64,000 nt of DNA from MED-G105 sp965263305 (GCA_965263305.1 OZ253666.1:3596001-3660000); one strand, 5' to 3'; shown: positions 36,640 to 46,509, counted from the stretch's first letter. The notes: generated from the letters alone by a model not told the origin. Made by a program: numbers and translations.

Positions 36640-36671
36640 CTCGCGCACTTTGCGCCGTCGGAGCATTCATC

Positions 36672-39134
36672 GTGGTGGGGGATACAAAAAACAAGCTCTT
36701 CCACCACCCTCGTCTTTTAACGGCCCTCACCTGCGCCCAATTCCTCGCGTCTATCGCGACACCGTCTCTCGGACTAATCAACCAATCGACTAACGCCGAA
36801 AGTGAAGCGTTAGAACCCCTTTTTGATATCGATATTCCTGTATTGATTAATGGTTCCCGGCGCGGCGAGGTTGCAGCACGCGTCGGCGTATCTGGCGCCG
36901 GTTTGGTGAGCATTGAACACCTGAAGCCGATCATCGCACCGCTTGTTAGTTCTACGCTTCGTAAACGAATTTCTTCCCTCAGCGGCTTCATCCCATTTTC
37001 CACCCTGTCAGACTACGGTTTAAATGCCGAATACGATTCAGGCGCATTGGCTCTACGGATATCGTTGGCCGCAGATGAGACCGCGACCCGCAATTTCAAT
37101 ATCAACAACGTCGCCTTACCGTCGCCGGATGGCGCCAATAAGCAAGCAAATTTTTCAGCCGGTATATCGACGGTGCTTCGGCCGCGTTTTAGCCATACTG
37201 GCGACAAAGGGTTTCAACCCCTTCAGGGTGAGTTTCGCAGCTTTGCAAATGTTGGGGGATTTGACGGTATTACCCTCATAAACCAAACATTCTTTACGGG
37301 CGGCGGCGCCAATAAATGGCGTGTGGATGAAGCCGTATTGGTAAAAGACTATTTCCAAAACGCCCTGAGATTACAACTCGGCACTCTTCGTCCGGAGACG
37401 GCGAGTTTCCAGACGCAATCGCAATTGTTGGGGCTCAGCTTCGGGAGAAACTATGGGGCGATACAGCCCTTTCGGACCTTACGCTCAACCGGTCGGCGGA
37501 CCTTTCTATTGGAACGACCTTCACGCGTTACATTTGAGGTGAACGGAATCCCCATCAGAACCCAACAATTGCCGGCAGGGTCGTTCAATGTTGATAATTT
37601 CCCCCTCCTGAATGGGCCGAATAACGTCAGGATTGTGGTGGAAGACGATTTCGGCGCCCGGGAGTTGGCGGGGTTTTCGGTTTTTTCAAATACCCGTTTG
37701 TTAGGACACGGCATAACCATTTTCGATGTATCTGCGGGATTACAACGGGATTCCGGCGGGGTGTTTAATTTCTCTGATGATTATCGGGTTATGGGGTTTA
37801 TTGATCATGGGTTGACGCCAAATCTCTCCGTTGGCGGATACGCGGATATCACTGAAGATGGCTATATGATCGGCGCTCGCGCCGCTCGCGGTATCGGAAA
37901 CGGGGTCGTTACGTCGGAATTAGCACTAGTCGATCAAAATGGCGCCAGCGGCGCCGGCGCTATCGTCGGCTATCAAGCGCCATCTTGGCGTTTGTTTTCA
38001 GCAGAGCATACGACATCATTGCAAGGGGAATACCGGACGAATAGTTTTTCGGGTTTATCGAACGCTTCTCAAGGCACGCTATATCGTGCGGATTTGCGTC
38101 ACCAAGCCCGCCTTGGGCCGTACAATTTTGTTTTTTCTGGATCCTACCGCGAAAACGACAGTGCTAAATCATCAGCACTAGGCGCGTCGATCGGCAGAAT
38201 TTTTGGGCCTGTTAACGCAAGTTTGGGCATCCAGCAACAATTCTCCGACACGAATGACGGCGACCGCTTAAGTGTTTTATTCTCGCTCACACGGCGCTTT
38301 AAGGGAAACGTCACCGCAAGGGCGCGAGGCGCCACAAACCCACGCAGCGGCGGGTTTGAGATCAGTAGATTTGCCCGAAACACAGTGGGGAGTTTGGGCG
38401 GGAGAGCCGGTGTCGATTTCAATAATGGATCGACATTGGTTGACGTAAGAACCAATTACATCGGGTCTCGCTTTGAGGCGGAACTCCTGCACCGATACTC
38501 CGATACCGGCGGGGTTAACAGCGCATCGCAAGTAACCGAGGGTCGCTTAGGCTTCGGGGTCGGTGTCGCGGACGGAGCGTTCGGTATCGGCCGTCCTTTC
38601 AATAATGGGTTCGTTGTCGTTGAAACCCACAAGACCGCTCGTGACTTCGACATTAGGGTTCTGAACCGCCAGGGTGACCGTCATTTTGCCAGTGGCGGGG
38701 GAATGATCCCGAGCATCGCTCCCCTTCAAAGCTCCTATGTCTCTCAAAATTTCAGGATCGATGCAGAAGATGCGCCGGCGGGTTATAACCTAGGCGGCGA
38801 CGAATTTATCGCCTTTCCTGGCGTTCGGGCGGGCTATCGCTTGAAAATCGGTTCTGATGCGAACATCGCTGTGATCGGAACATTAAAGACAGAGAATGGC
38901 GCCGCCCTATCGCTGGTCGTCGGCGATCTGGTACCGGTGGAAAACGTTCAAGCCGGGCCGGTTCGTTTTTTCACAAATAAATCTGGTCGTTTCGCCGGAG
39001 AGAACCTAGCGCCTGGAAAATACGTTATCGTTCTACAGCCTTCAGGGGTGGCCATTGGCGAAGTAACGGTCAAAGAAACCGCTGATTTTATCGATAATCT
39101 TGGCGTGGTAACCGTAAAGGATGTAGCCTTATGA
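36672..39134 (+). CDS. outer-membrane fimbrial usher
   Basis: An 820-residue protein starting at GTG 36672. An N-terminal signal-like region is followed by the usher barrel with FNVDNFPLLNGPNNVRIVVED and GAREL, typical of ushers. A plug-type region and C-terminal beta sandwiches (YRLKIGSDANIAVIGTL, then GRFAGENLAPGKYVIVL) follow. It forms the translocation pore for pilus subunits in the outer membrane. Its stop overlaps the adhesin start by four bases (ATGA), so the two are translationally coupled. Confidence 0.9.
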   Translation: MVGDTKNKLFHHPRLLTALTCAQFLASIATPSLGLINQSTNAESEALEPLFDIDIPVLINGSRRGEVAARVGVSGAGLVSIEHLKPIIAPLVSSTLRKRISSLSGFIPFSTLSDYGLNAEYDSGALALRISLAADETATRNFNINNVALPSPDGANKQANFSAGISTVLRPRFSHTGDKGFQPLQGEFRSFANVGGFDGITLINQTFFTGGGANKWRVDEAVLVKDYFQNALRLQLGTLRPETASFQTQSQLLGLSFGRNYGAIQPFRTLRSTGRRTFLLERPSRVTFEVNGIPIRTQQLPAGSFNVDNFPLLNGPNNVRIVVEDDFGARELAGFSVFSNTRLLGHGITIFDVSAGLQRDSGGVFNFSDDYRVMGFIDHGLTPNLSVGGYADITEDGYMIGARAARGIGNGVVTSELALVDQNGASGAGAIVGYQAPSWRLFSAEHTTSLQGEYRTNSFSGLSNASQGTLYRADLRHQARLGPYNFVFSGSYRENDSAKSSALGASIGRIFGPVNASLGIQQQFSDTNDGDRLSVLFSLTRRFKGNVTARARGATNPRSGGFEISRFARNTVGSLGGRAGVDFNNGSTLVDVRTNYIGSRFEAELLHRYSDTGGVNSASQVTEGRLGFGVGVADGAFGIGRPFNNGFVVVETHKTARDFDIRVLNRQGDRHFASGGGMIPSIAPLQSSYVSQNFRIDAEDAPAGYNLGGDEFIAFPGVRAGYRLKIGSDANIAVIGTLKTENGAALSLVVGDLVPVENVQAGPVRFFTNKSGRFAGENLAPGKYVIVLQPSGVAIGEVTVKETADFIDNLGVVTVKDVAL

Positions 39135-40000
39135 GAAGGGTTTTTTTTCTTGGTTTCTTGGTGGCGACGGTGACCATAACCTCCGTATCGGGACAGACGC
39201 AATGCAATGATATTAACATCAACGCGCCTGGGCAACTACGTCTGCCTGTAGAGCCTTTTGATGGTGAAACGGACATTGCTCAAATCGATATTGAGGTTTT
39301 GCCCGCGAGCAACGCCAGCTGTGTCGCCGCGTATTCTATCGAACCCATTGAGGGTGCGACTTGGACGTTAAATGGGCTTGGCGGCGTTGCATCGCCTGAT
39401 TTTCGATTGGGCGAGGTGAATTTTGTTGGAAATGGCGTTTTCGAAGCACCGGCGCTGCCATCCGGTCAAACGCCCTTCACGATGCTGATTGACGACAATA
39501 GCGTTTTAGAAGCTGGTGACTACCAAACGACCGTCCAAGTAACAGCGCTCGACGAGGCGGGAGAGCAAATCGCCCCGCCGATCCTCATTGAGTTATTCAT
39601 CAATGCAATTCCGCGAGCGGAGATTTATGTCGCCGGTGCGGCCAGCTCATTCGGCAATCTACCCGCGGTGGACACCGTGCGCCTTGTAAAAGACGGAAAC
39701 ACGGCTTCAGGGCGCGCCATCGTACAAATTCGATCAAATAGCGACGTGTTGATCGAAGTTTCCTCAGAAAATGGCGGAAAACTTGTTCACGACACAGCGC
39801 CGGACCTAACAATCAACTATCAACTTTCGTTGGACGGCGAAGTGGTTCCCCTAGCCTCGCCATCACAACTTCAGAAGAGCCCGGAACGTTCACTAGCGGG
39901 CGAAAATCTACCACTCGATGTTATTTTAACTGAAGATTTGAGTAAGAAGTTTGCAGGGCGCTATCGCGATATCGTTCGTTTTGAAATCAGCCCTCAATAG
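39131..40000 (+). CDS. putative pilus tip subunit or adhesin of the chaperone-usher operon
   Basis: A 289-residue secreted protein with signal peptide ending TSVSG. The N-terminal part contains CNDININAPGQLRLPVEPF and a second Cys in NASCVAAYS, probably a disulfide-bonded lectin-like domain. The C-terminal half has a pilin-like beta pattern (RAIVQIRSNSDVLIEVSSEN) and ends YRDIVRFEISPQ. It is the last gene of the operon and overlaps the usher stop. Two-domain proteins in this position are usually the tip adhesin. Ligand unknown. Confidence 0.75.
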   Translation: MRRVFFLGFLVATVTITSVSGQTQCNDININAPGQLRLPVEPFDGETDIAQIDIEVLPASNASCVAAYSIEPIEGATWTLNGLGGVASPDFRLGEVNFVGNGVFEAPALPSGQTPFTMLIDDNSVLEAGDYQTTVQVTALDEAGEQIAPPILIELFINAIPRAEIYVAGAASSFGNLPAVDTVRLVKDGNTASGRAIVQIRSNSDVLIEVSSENGGKLVHDTAPDLTINYQLSLDGEVVPLASPSQLQKSPERSLAGENLPLDVILTEDLSKKFAGRYRDIVRFEISPQ

Positions 40001-40664
40001 CTGGCGCTCATGCACGCCTATATGGCGCCACGCCCACCCGTTGAGGCGATCGTCTTCGAAGACTTTTAGCCAGATGGTTTTCTCGTAACGAACGCCCCTA
40101 TCTGACGTTCGATTAAAATGTCTATTCAAAAACAACACTGGGCATTTCATTAAATTTTTGAAACGCAGCCTTAAGCCGATAGTTGAAATTTATTCTTTAT
40201 ACATCATTGACTCCTCTGAATTCCTGACGCTATAAATGATAGCGCTATCATTTTTGAGATTCAAAGTGTCGCAAAACATCATTTGCGACGCTCCTGAGTG
40301 GCATAAACGAAATTTAGCCGACGAAAAACTGCTTTGCGATTCCTTGGACCGTCCATGGCCGGTGACGGTAGACCATGGCTTTGCCTGCCAAAATTGTAGC
40401 TTACCAAGATGAAATAACGGCCCAAATGTATGAAACCACGTTTCATACTGGTTAGTCAGGCGTGACTATCCTTTTACGGTATACTTTTATAAATCAACAC
40501 TATAATTTTTTTCTCTAATTATATTACGAGCGAGATAATTAAATTATTCGTAATAGGTATACGAATTAACTATCAGTTGTCGCCGTTTTCTCGGTACCAT
40601 CACTTCAGCATCATCTTCGATTGAACTTGCCGACCCACATATTCGAAACAAGGGAGACAAAACC
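40001..40664. other. intergenic region upstream of the di-haem oxidoreductase gene
   Basis: 660 bases, AT-rich towards the 3' half, without a convincing ORF. It contains the palindrome at 40234-40253 and must carry the promoter of the gene at 40665. The 5' leader may be as long as 400 bases. No terminator for the pilus operon was recognised. Confidence 0.4.
40234..40253. promoter_or_regulatory. 20-bp perfect palindrome, LacI-family-type operator
   Basis: TGATAGCGCTATCA at 40237-40250, extended by AAA and TTT into a perfect 20-bp palindrome. The central GCGC is typical of LacI-family operators. A closely matching double site lies before the glycoside hydrolase gene (52479-52506). No LacI regulator gene is in the window. 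Confidence 0.75.
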
Positions 40665-42731
40665 ATGTACGGAAAATTGGGCGCTTTATGCACCCTCTCT
40701 AGCCTATTCGCTTTACCCGTTCAGGCTCAAAGCTCGAACACGTTCGGCCTGCGTCACGTCAACGACACAACCTTCATCGCGTTTCGACAGGATGAGGGTT
40801 GGACGGCGGATTTTCAATTTATGTGTGTAGACGGTGATTGCCGTGCTGCGACACTCAATAACGGCTTTTACGAGCGCTCTTTTAGCCCCGCAGTCCTCGG
40901 GACGACTTACAGCCTTGAATGGAAAGTGCAGGACGACACACTCAACCAGGTGATCGAAAATACCGATGTCGTCTTCACAAGTGACGCTTCTGGGCCACCG
41001 CCAGCTAGCCCGACACCGGATCCTTCGCCAGATCCATCACCAGACCCCACGCCACCGGCGCAACCACCATCGTCGAGCACTCTCTCAAGCGGCGACATTC
41101 CGTGGTCAACGCGGGTTGAGAATGGCGTTGTTATTTCGGAAACCGCCGAGCGTTTTCGCGTACGCCATGAATTGAGCTTCGCTGATTTCAACAATTTCAA
41201 CATTGAGTATTGGCTAGCCCGGTTCGGCAGCTATGAGGTGCGTGATTACACCCGCCCCGAGGCGGCGAGCCAACGCCAAAGCGCCTGCGGCTCCAGTGAC
41301 CCTTGCGTGGTTGTTATTCTCAACGCCGCCTCCCCGATCGCCGTGCGCGATGTGTTTGGCAACGTAAAACCATGCAACCAACAAGCGCCAAATTTACGTT
41401 ACTCTAAAGTTTATGGCTCGGAGACCAATTTTGACGCCGGATATGTCATGGATGTGGTGACATCGGGCGGGGCTGTTCCGGCTTGTCAAGCGACAGCGGA
41501 TCAACTCGCCACCTCCACAACATGGCGGGGGATTATGCAGCCCTCTCAGTTTCTCAATGTGGATTTCAGCGCGGGAAATCAAATCGAGTTTGAAACCACA
41601 ATCTCATTCAGCCGAGCTGAAGTTACAGGCGATAACGTTAATTACTATGGTCAGACGTTCAGATACGTCCTTGGTGAAGGCTTTACCGTAAACAATCAAG
41701 ACAATGCCGCTGGCCCACTAGGGGTCAACGACGCCCTCGCCTTCCTTGGAGGCGCGACAACTGTTCCCCATCTATCGGATTCTGGCGGCGACCAACGTCG
41801 CCTGAGTTATATGCAACATGCGTACAATATTCGCCCAGAAAATATCGGGGATTGGCTATTTGGTCGGCGCCTTTTCCACACAAACTTCGAGAACGGCGAT
41901 CATATAGAACAATTCTTGCCGGGTCCGCAGGCGATAAACGGCAATTTAGGGTTTCCAGAACAGGCCAACAAAGCGACAAACGCCATCCAGCCCTCGTGCA
42001 TTAGCTGTCACGTTCTGAATGGTTCTGGCCCGGTTCAAAATGGCCAAACCGTCACCCCGCCCAAAATTATCGGTATGGGACTGTTAGAGGCGATCCCTGA
42101 TAGCGTCATTGAAGGTTGGGCGAACGAAAATGGCGGCCGCGTGAACCGCGTCAACTTCGAGGGTCAGCAACGGATTGGGCGGTTCGGCTGGAATGCGGAC
42201 GCGGCTACCGTTCGCCATCAGGTCGCTGACGCCCTCTTCAACGATATGGGCGTTGAGACCACTGTCGCCCAGTTCGGCAGCGCTGAACTCTCTACTGAGT
42301 TGTTTGATCAATTGGTCGCCTACACGGCGTTAATCGCCGTACCAACCCCACGAGCCAATCTGACGACGTTGCAAGGACACACTCGATTCCAGGATTTCGG
42401 CTGCGCCAGCTGCCATCGACTGGAAGCCGTCACGGGCGCGAGTCAGTTTGCTGAACTCAGTAACCAGACGATTCACCCGTATACCGATTTACTCTTGCAT
42501 GACCTTGGCGAGGGTGAATTCCGCACGGCGCCGCTTTGGGGCGTCGGATATTCTGGCTTTGTCATCAACGGCAACCCTTCCTCGCTGGAGTTGATGCACG
42601 ATGGGGCGTCAACGTCCTTTGACGCCGCGATCCAGCGCCACCGCGGCGATGCAATGAGCGCTCGCGATGCCTATAACAATGCTAGCAACACCCAACGTCA
42701 GCAATTGATTGATTACCTCTCAGCCCTCTAA
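40665..42731 (+). CDS. secreted di-haem oxidoreductase (DHOR-type) with N-terminal substrate-binding-like module
   Basis: A 688-residue exported protein (signal ending PVQAQ). Residues about 25-105 form a beta-rich module with FGLRHVNDTTFIAFRQDEGW, CVDGDCR and LNNGFYERSF, followed by a Pro/Asp linker of PDPSPDP repeats. A middle domain of unknown type (about 145-335) precedes a C-terminal di-haem part with CISCH (near residue 446) and CASCH (near 579), then FRTAPLWGVGYSG and LMHDGAS, as in DHOR/DUF1111 peroxidase-like proteins. The same module occurs twice in the glycoside hydrolase at 50437. GGGAG precedes the ATG, and a LacI-type site lies 415 bases upstream. Confidence 0.82.
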   Translation: MYGKLGALCTLSSLFALPVQAQSSNTFGLRHVNDTTFIAFRQDEGWTADFQFMCVDGDCRAATLNNGFYERSFSPAVLGTTYSLEWKVQDDTLNQVIENTDVVFTSDASGPPPASPTPDPSPDPSPDPTPPAQPPSSSTLSSGDIPWSTRVENGVVISETAERFRVRHELSFADFNNFNIEYWLARFGSYEVRDYTRPEAASQRQSACGSSDPCVVVILNAASPIAVRDVFGNVKPCNQQAPNLRYSKVYGSETNFDAGYVMDVVTSGGAVPACQATADQLATSTTWRGIMQPSQFLNVDFSAGNQIEFETTISFSRAEVTGDNVNYYGQTFRYVLGEGFTVNNQDNAAGPLGVNDALAFLGGATTVPHLSDSGGDQRRLSYMQHAYNIRPENIGDWLFGRRLFHTNFENGDHIEQFLPGPQAINGNLGFPEQANKATNAIQPSCISCHVLNGSGPVQNGQTVTPPKIIGMGLLEAIPDSVIEGWANENGGRVNRVNFEGQQRIGRFGWNADAATVRHQVADALFNDMGVETTVAQFGSAELSTELFDQLVAYTALIAVPTPRANLTTLQGHTRFQDFGCASCHRLEAVTGASQFAELSNQTIHPYTDLLLHDLGEGEFRTAPLWGVGYSGFVINGNPSSLELMHDGASTSFDAAIQRHRGDAMSARDAYNNASNTQRQQLIDYLSAL

Positions 42732-42800
42732 CGAGCATACGTCCTAACGTCGAAAAGGCTGATCCCATCCAGGGATCAGCCGTTTTCTTTTTGGGGGCGC
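42692..42800 (+). repeat. repeat copy 1: 3' end of the di-haem oxidoreductase gene plus terminator
   Basis: From CCAACGTCAGCAATTG through the coding end (QRQQLIDYLSAL), the stop and the terminator. Nearly the same sequence recurs at 46421-46509 and 48608-48712. This is the original copy, because here it is joined to the intact gene. Confidence 0.9.
42757..42792 (+). terminator. intrinsic terminator of the di-haem oxidoreductase gene
   Basis: GGCTGATCCC (42757-42766) pairs with GGGATCAGCC (42772-42781) around ATCCA, followed by GTTTTCTTTTT. Strong rho-independent terminator, duplicated downstream at two places. Confidence 0.92.
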
Positions 42801-43068
42801 AGGTCAATCGAATAGACACTGTTTTCATGGTTTTGAAACGTCGAAGAAAATCCCCGATTAGTTTTTTACTCTTTCAGCAAGCGCACCAATTGCTCATTTC
42901 AACAGCTGATAGATGACCCCGAACCTCTGGATGAAATAATTCTTGCACCGTCTGATTTTGTTAAGTTACTGTGCGGTGCAAATACGGAACGGATCGGGAG
43001 CCTAAAGTGAGCGCTCGCATAGAGAGTAGCTTACCTTATGGGGCCAGATTGATCGGCGGGGTATCAAA
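42801..43068. other. intergenic region before the serine protease gene
   Basis: About 270 AT-rich bases after the terminator repeat. Promoter of the protease/partner pair expected here; nothing specific recognised. Confidence 0.3.
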
Positions 43069-45174
43069 ATGAATCGAGCCTTTATCGCGAGTTTTCTTGC
43101 GCTTGCGATCTCGACCATAGGTGGTATTGCCTTCGCAAATAGTGAGGGGTTTACCACTGCAGATGAAAAGTCGTTCAGAAACCACTTAAAATTAAACTGT
43201 CAGGATACGGGCACCACATGGCCCGACTGCAGATTTGTCCATCAAGCGTTTCGCTCAACCGTGAAAATTCAGATTAGGTTGCGAAAATATCGAAACCGGA
43301 GCGCTGCTAAGACGGATCAGGATATCCGGCTGAAACCTTGCCCACATGTTAAACATTGCCCCGTAATTTCCAACGGTCACGGTGTTTTTATCTCGCCCAA
43401 GGCAATTTACACTGCGCTTCATGTGGTCGTGCCAACGATCACGGCATGCAAAGATGACCGTTCAGAAAACTGCTTCGAAGAAAAATACCGCGAAGAAGAC
43501 TTCGACTGTTATGAGCTTCTTGTTTTTGCGTCGAACGATGACAACAACTTATTGAATCGCAGACTTCGCATCAAAGCCCCATTCAGTCTAAACGAGTGTA
43601 GTGCGCCAAAAACTTTGGAAGCGACAGAAACGCCGCAAACGTTCTCCGTATCCGAGACAACGAAAGAAGATATTGGATCGTTTTTCACGGATTCCAGTGC
43701 GCGCGCCGCAGGCATTTTCGACACATGCTTCAATAGTTGGCATCTGTGTTTCAAAGAAGGTAATTCCGCGCCGCGGCTCGACGACGACTTCATTATTTTC
43801 TCGGTGTCGGATGCGAAGGAAGTTCGCCAGGATATCAATACTTTCATGGAAGTCGAGGATACTCCGTCGCCATCAGTCGAAGCGACTCATTTCGTAGATC
43901 TTGCCCCAACAATCGCGAGCGTACGGTACGATGTGGACCGTTTTTACGTCGTATCGTCCCGCCTTAACACCGAGAACGTCGATTACGATGGCGCAGATCC
44001 AGCACTACAAAGCATTCGGATGAACCGGCGTGATAGCAGTAGCAACTTCCGAATTGCCGGCGATGACAACGATAATTTGAGCGCGTTTCGCGGCGGTGTA
44101 AGTGGCTCACCGCTATTCGTTACCAAGTATCAAGATGGACGCCCTTATCTCAGTGTTTATGGAATTGTGGTTCGATGCAGGAAGCGCGACGACACATGTG
44201 ATCAGGCGAAAGTCGCTCAGATTTCCCTTGCAGAGGAAGCGGCACGTAGCTTAAGGCCGCCGCCACGGGCTTTCAGCTTCGCCGCCCTATCCGCCGAAAG
44301 AACAGCATCGCGATATGGCCGTTCCTGGTTCTTTGCTCCACCGTTTCAGGAAAATGAAACGCCAATTCAAGAAGATGCCTACTGGGATTGTCGAAACTCG
44401 GATTTCCCCGATAAACAGCCCGTCAATGTCATCTACCGGCAATTATTGGCGCGAATTTCATTCGAAAACGCCCCCAAGACGTTCGAAGAGATTCAAAACT
44501 CGAACGATGAAAAAGTGTTCGTTCACTGCGTTGGGAACTTCTTCGGTTATTCGGGGCTTCTCCGCGACTTTCTAACCGAACGGATCGCCGCGTTTCAACA
44601 AGCAGAGAATTTTCCTAAACTTCCCGAAGACGAAAATCACATTGAACCGGCGACGGACCGAGCCTTACCTCTAAATTTCGATGTCGAGACGCTTCCACCA
44701 CAGCTCAAGCATCCGTTATCGCATCCCTATATCGAGCTGTATCGTACGGCGTTTTTAGAACACCAAGAGGCAGGGCGCGATCCGTTGCGGTCAATCAAAT
44801 TTGAGAATGAAAAAACTCGGGCGCGTCTCGGTGACTCGCTGGTCGTGCTAACGTTCGATATCCTTTCGCAGGAATTATCTAGCATCCTGGAAGGGCGCGA
44901 ACATGCGCCGTCCCATCCGTTTTTGCTAGACCTGGCAAAAAATCAAATATTGGCTGAAAACACACTCGCGAGCGAACGCCTCCGCCGCCACGACTTGGCA
45001 GCTGCCCCACTGCCAGTCCTACAGTCTGACCGCAGACGTTTCGAAAATCGACTTGCTGCTCTTCGTCAGTTCAAACTGTTTCAAACACAAAAAGACCAAA
45101 CTCTCGCCATCATGGAGATAGAAGATCATTTGGAGCGCATTGAGAAACATCTTCAGAAAATCGAAAAGCGCTAG
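43069..45174 (+). CDS. exported trypsin-like serine protease with C-terminal helical region
   Basis: A 701-residue protein with signal peptide ending GGIAFA. A chymotrypsin-fold protease is inferred from GHGVFISPKAIYTALHVV (His118), a candidate Asp240 in LDDDFIIFSV and Ser345 in RGGVSGSPLF, which fit a His-Asp-Ser triad in order. Many Cys suggest disulfides and a periplasmic or secreted location. Residues about 390-701 match no family I recognise; the last 40 residues are a charged coiled coil (LAIMEIEDHLERIEKHLQ). The gene at 45242 follows on the same strand and is probably its partner or substrate. Confidence 0.75.
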   Translation: MNRAFIASFLALAISTIGGIAFANSEGFTTADEKSFRNHLKLNCQDTGTTWPDCRFVHQAFRSTVKIQIRLRKYRNRSAAKTDQDIRLKPCPHVKHCPVISNGHGVFISPKAIYTALHVVVPTITACKDDRSENCFEEKYREEDFDCYELLVFASNDDNNLLNRRLRIKAPFSLNECSAPKTLEATETPQTFSVSETTKEDIGSFFTDSSARAAGIFDTCFNSWHLCFKEGNSAPRLDDDFIIFSVSDAKEVRQDINTFMEVEDTPSPSVEATHFVDLAPTIASVRYDVDRFYVVSSRLNTENVDYDGADPALQSIRMNRRDSSSNFRIAGDDNDNLSAFRGGVSGSPLFVTKYQDGRPYLSVYGIVVRCRKRDDTCDQAKVAQISLAEEAARSLRPPPRAFSFAALSAERTASRYGRSWFFAPPFQENETPIQEDAYWDCRNSDFPDKQPVNVIYRQLLARISFENAPKTFEEIQNSNDEKVFVHCVGNFFGYSGLLRDFLTERIAAFQQAENFPKLPEDENHIEPATDRALPLNFDVETLPPQLKHPLSHPYIELYRTAFLEHQEAGRDPLRSIKFENEKTRARLGDSLVVLTFDILSQELSSILEGREHAPSHPFLLDLAKNQILAENTLASERLRRHDLAAAPLPVLQSDRRRFENRLAALRQFKLFQTQKDQTLAIMEIEDHLERIEKHLQKIEKR

Positions 45175-45241
45175 GCCCAACCTAACCAGTGCAACCTCCC
45201 CGAATTTTAAGAACGATTCACCAGAGAAAAGGAGAGACATC

Positions 45242-46114
45242 GTGGAATTCAAAACTCTTTTAGCGATCGGCGCTGTAGCGTTTTTCGCGTCCGTCCCGAC
45301 AGGCGCAATCAGCAAAACGCCTGAGAAAATCATGGCGGGGTATTTAGATGACATTACCCCATCGGACACAGCAGATTGGCGCCCTACCCTTGCTGATAGT
45401 CGCTTTGAGGTTAAGTCAATTTGGGTAGAGAAGAAAAATGCTCGAAAAATCAAAAACGGGAAGATTGGTAAAGCGTTCCAACGGGCTAGCGATGGCGGCG
45501 TTCTTTATAGCGATGAATTTGTAAATGTAAAAAGACGAGAAATTCCAAATTTCGAACGCGAAATGACAAGTTCCCGCAAATGGGCGCTAGGCGCTACATT
45601 GGCTGGAAATGTATCGGGCGCCGACATCGAAGCGGCAGCGAAATGGGCGCGCGAAAAAGGCTATGAGCTGAACTTCACTTATGAGGACGCCTATATCGAG
45701 TGGGTCGACACACTCGAAATGAACCTCGCACACACGAATAACCAGCATGTGCTCGATGGCATGCGTTCTATTTTTCAACAGGCGGATCTCGACAATAAAA
45801 TGCCGCGCCACTTCACCGTGACCTCCGTTATGAAAGTGAAGAATGCAGAACTCAGCCTCGTACGATCAAAGGACGTGAAGGCTGGCGGCTCATTGTCTGC
45901 GGGACCATTCGGCAAGTTATTCGCGGCGCTTGGGTTCAATATCGATCGGGAAAAGAATGTAGTCATTGAAGACACAGTGACGTTTGACGGTGTTCATCCG
46001 ATCGCGTATCAGTCGGCAATGGCGAACAAGGAAAACGGACTGATCAGTGACGGCGCCGCTTCCCTGACGGAAGTCTTTGATATCGCCGCCCCGGAAGAAG
46101 ACGATAAGAACTAA
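45242..46114 (+). CDS. exported protein of unknown function, partner of the serine protease (gasdermin-like pattern)
   Basis: A 290-residue protein from GTG 45242, set by AAAAGGAGAGACATC immediately upstream; the frame is open to 45140, inside the protease gene. A signal-like helix (LLAIGAVAFFASVPTGA) leads the protein. By eye the mature part follows bacterial gasdermins: ALGATLAGNVSGADIEAA, YELNFTYEDAYIEWVDTLEM, then FTVTSVMKVKNAELSLV, and FGKLFAALGF with a following VTFDGVHPIAYQS. It ends in a short acidic tail. Gasdermins are pore formers released by proteases, which fits the neighbour, but known bacterial ones have no signal peptide. Resemblance unproven. Confidence 0.55.
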   Translation: MEFKTLLAIGAVAFFASVPTGAISKTPEKIMAGYLDDITPSDTADWRPTLADSRFEVKSIWVEKKNARKIKNGKIGKAFQRASDGGVLYSDEFVNVKRREIPNFEREMTSSRKWALGATLAGNVSGADIEAAAKWAREKGYELNFTYEDAYIEWVDTLEMNLAHTNNQHVLDGMRSIFQQADLDNKMPRHFTVTSVMKVKNAELSLVRSKDVKAGGSLSAGPFGKLFAALGFNIDREKNVVIEDTVTFDGVHPIAYQSAMANKENGLISDGAASLTEVFDIAAPEEDDKN

Positions 46115-46141
46115 GGCTCGACTATATTTTGGCGAGAAACT

Positions 46142-46173
46142 AGAGGCGACAGAAACAGACTGTCGCCTCTTTT
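46142..46173 (+). terminator. terminator of the protease/partner operon
   Basis: AGAGGCGACAG (46142-46152) pairs perfectly with CTGTCGCCTCT (46160-46170) around AAACAGA, followed by TTT. It lies 28 bases after the stop. Confidence 0.88.
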
Positions 46174-46352
46174 GCATTTCAGATGCAAAATCCACAACGC
46201 ACAGAAATCTATCCTTTTCGCATTTTGAAAAGCGCCGGATCCCGCTAAACCGCTTATTGTATCCTTGATTGCCTTATTCTGGCACCATCAATTGTCTGGC
46301 TTCACCAATCCACCCCGTTTTCAATGCTCAGCGGGCTGGTCGGCCTATCGAG
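46174..46352. other. intergenic DNA between the operon terminator and repeat copy 2
   Basis: About 180 bases without a gene, RNA or palindrome recognised. Confidence 0.3.
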
Positions 46353-46509
46353 CCCCCTCCTAAAACCCAACGGAGAGCCGCGCTGTTCCTTGGTGGGATG
46401 TCAGGCCATCGCCAAAGCCGCCAACGTCAGCAATTGATTGATTACCTCTCAGCCCTCTAACGAGCATACGCCCTAACGTCGAAACGGCTGATCCCATCCA
46501 GGGATCAGC
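46353..46509 (+). repeat. repeat copy 2: shared 68-base arm plus DHOR 3' end and terminator stem
   Basis: 46353-46420 (CCCCCTCCTAAAACCC to GCCG) is shared only with copy 3. 46421-46509 is the 3' end of the di-haem oxidoreductase gene, with coding end, stop and hairpin, and differs from copy 1 at only a few bases. Similarity to copies 1 and 3 stops right after the hairpin. Confidence 0.9.
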
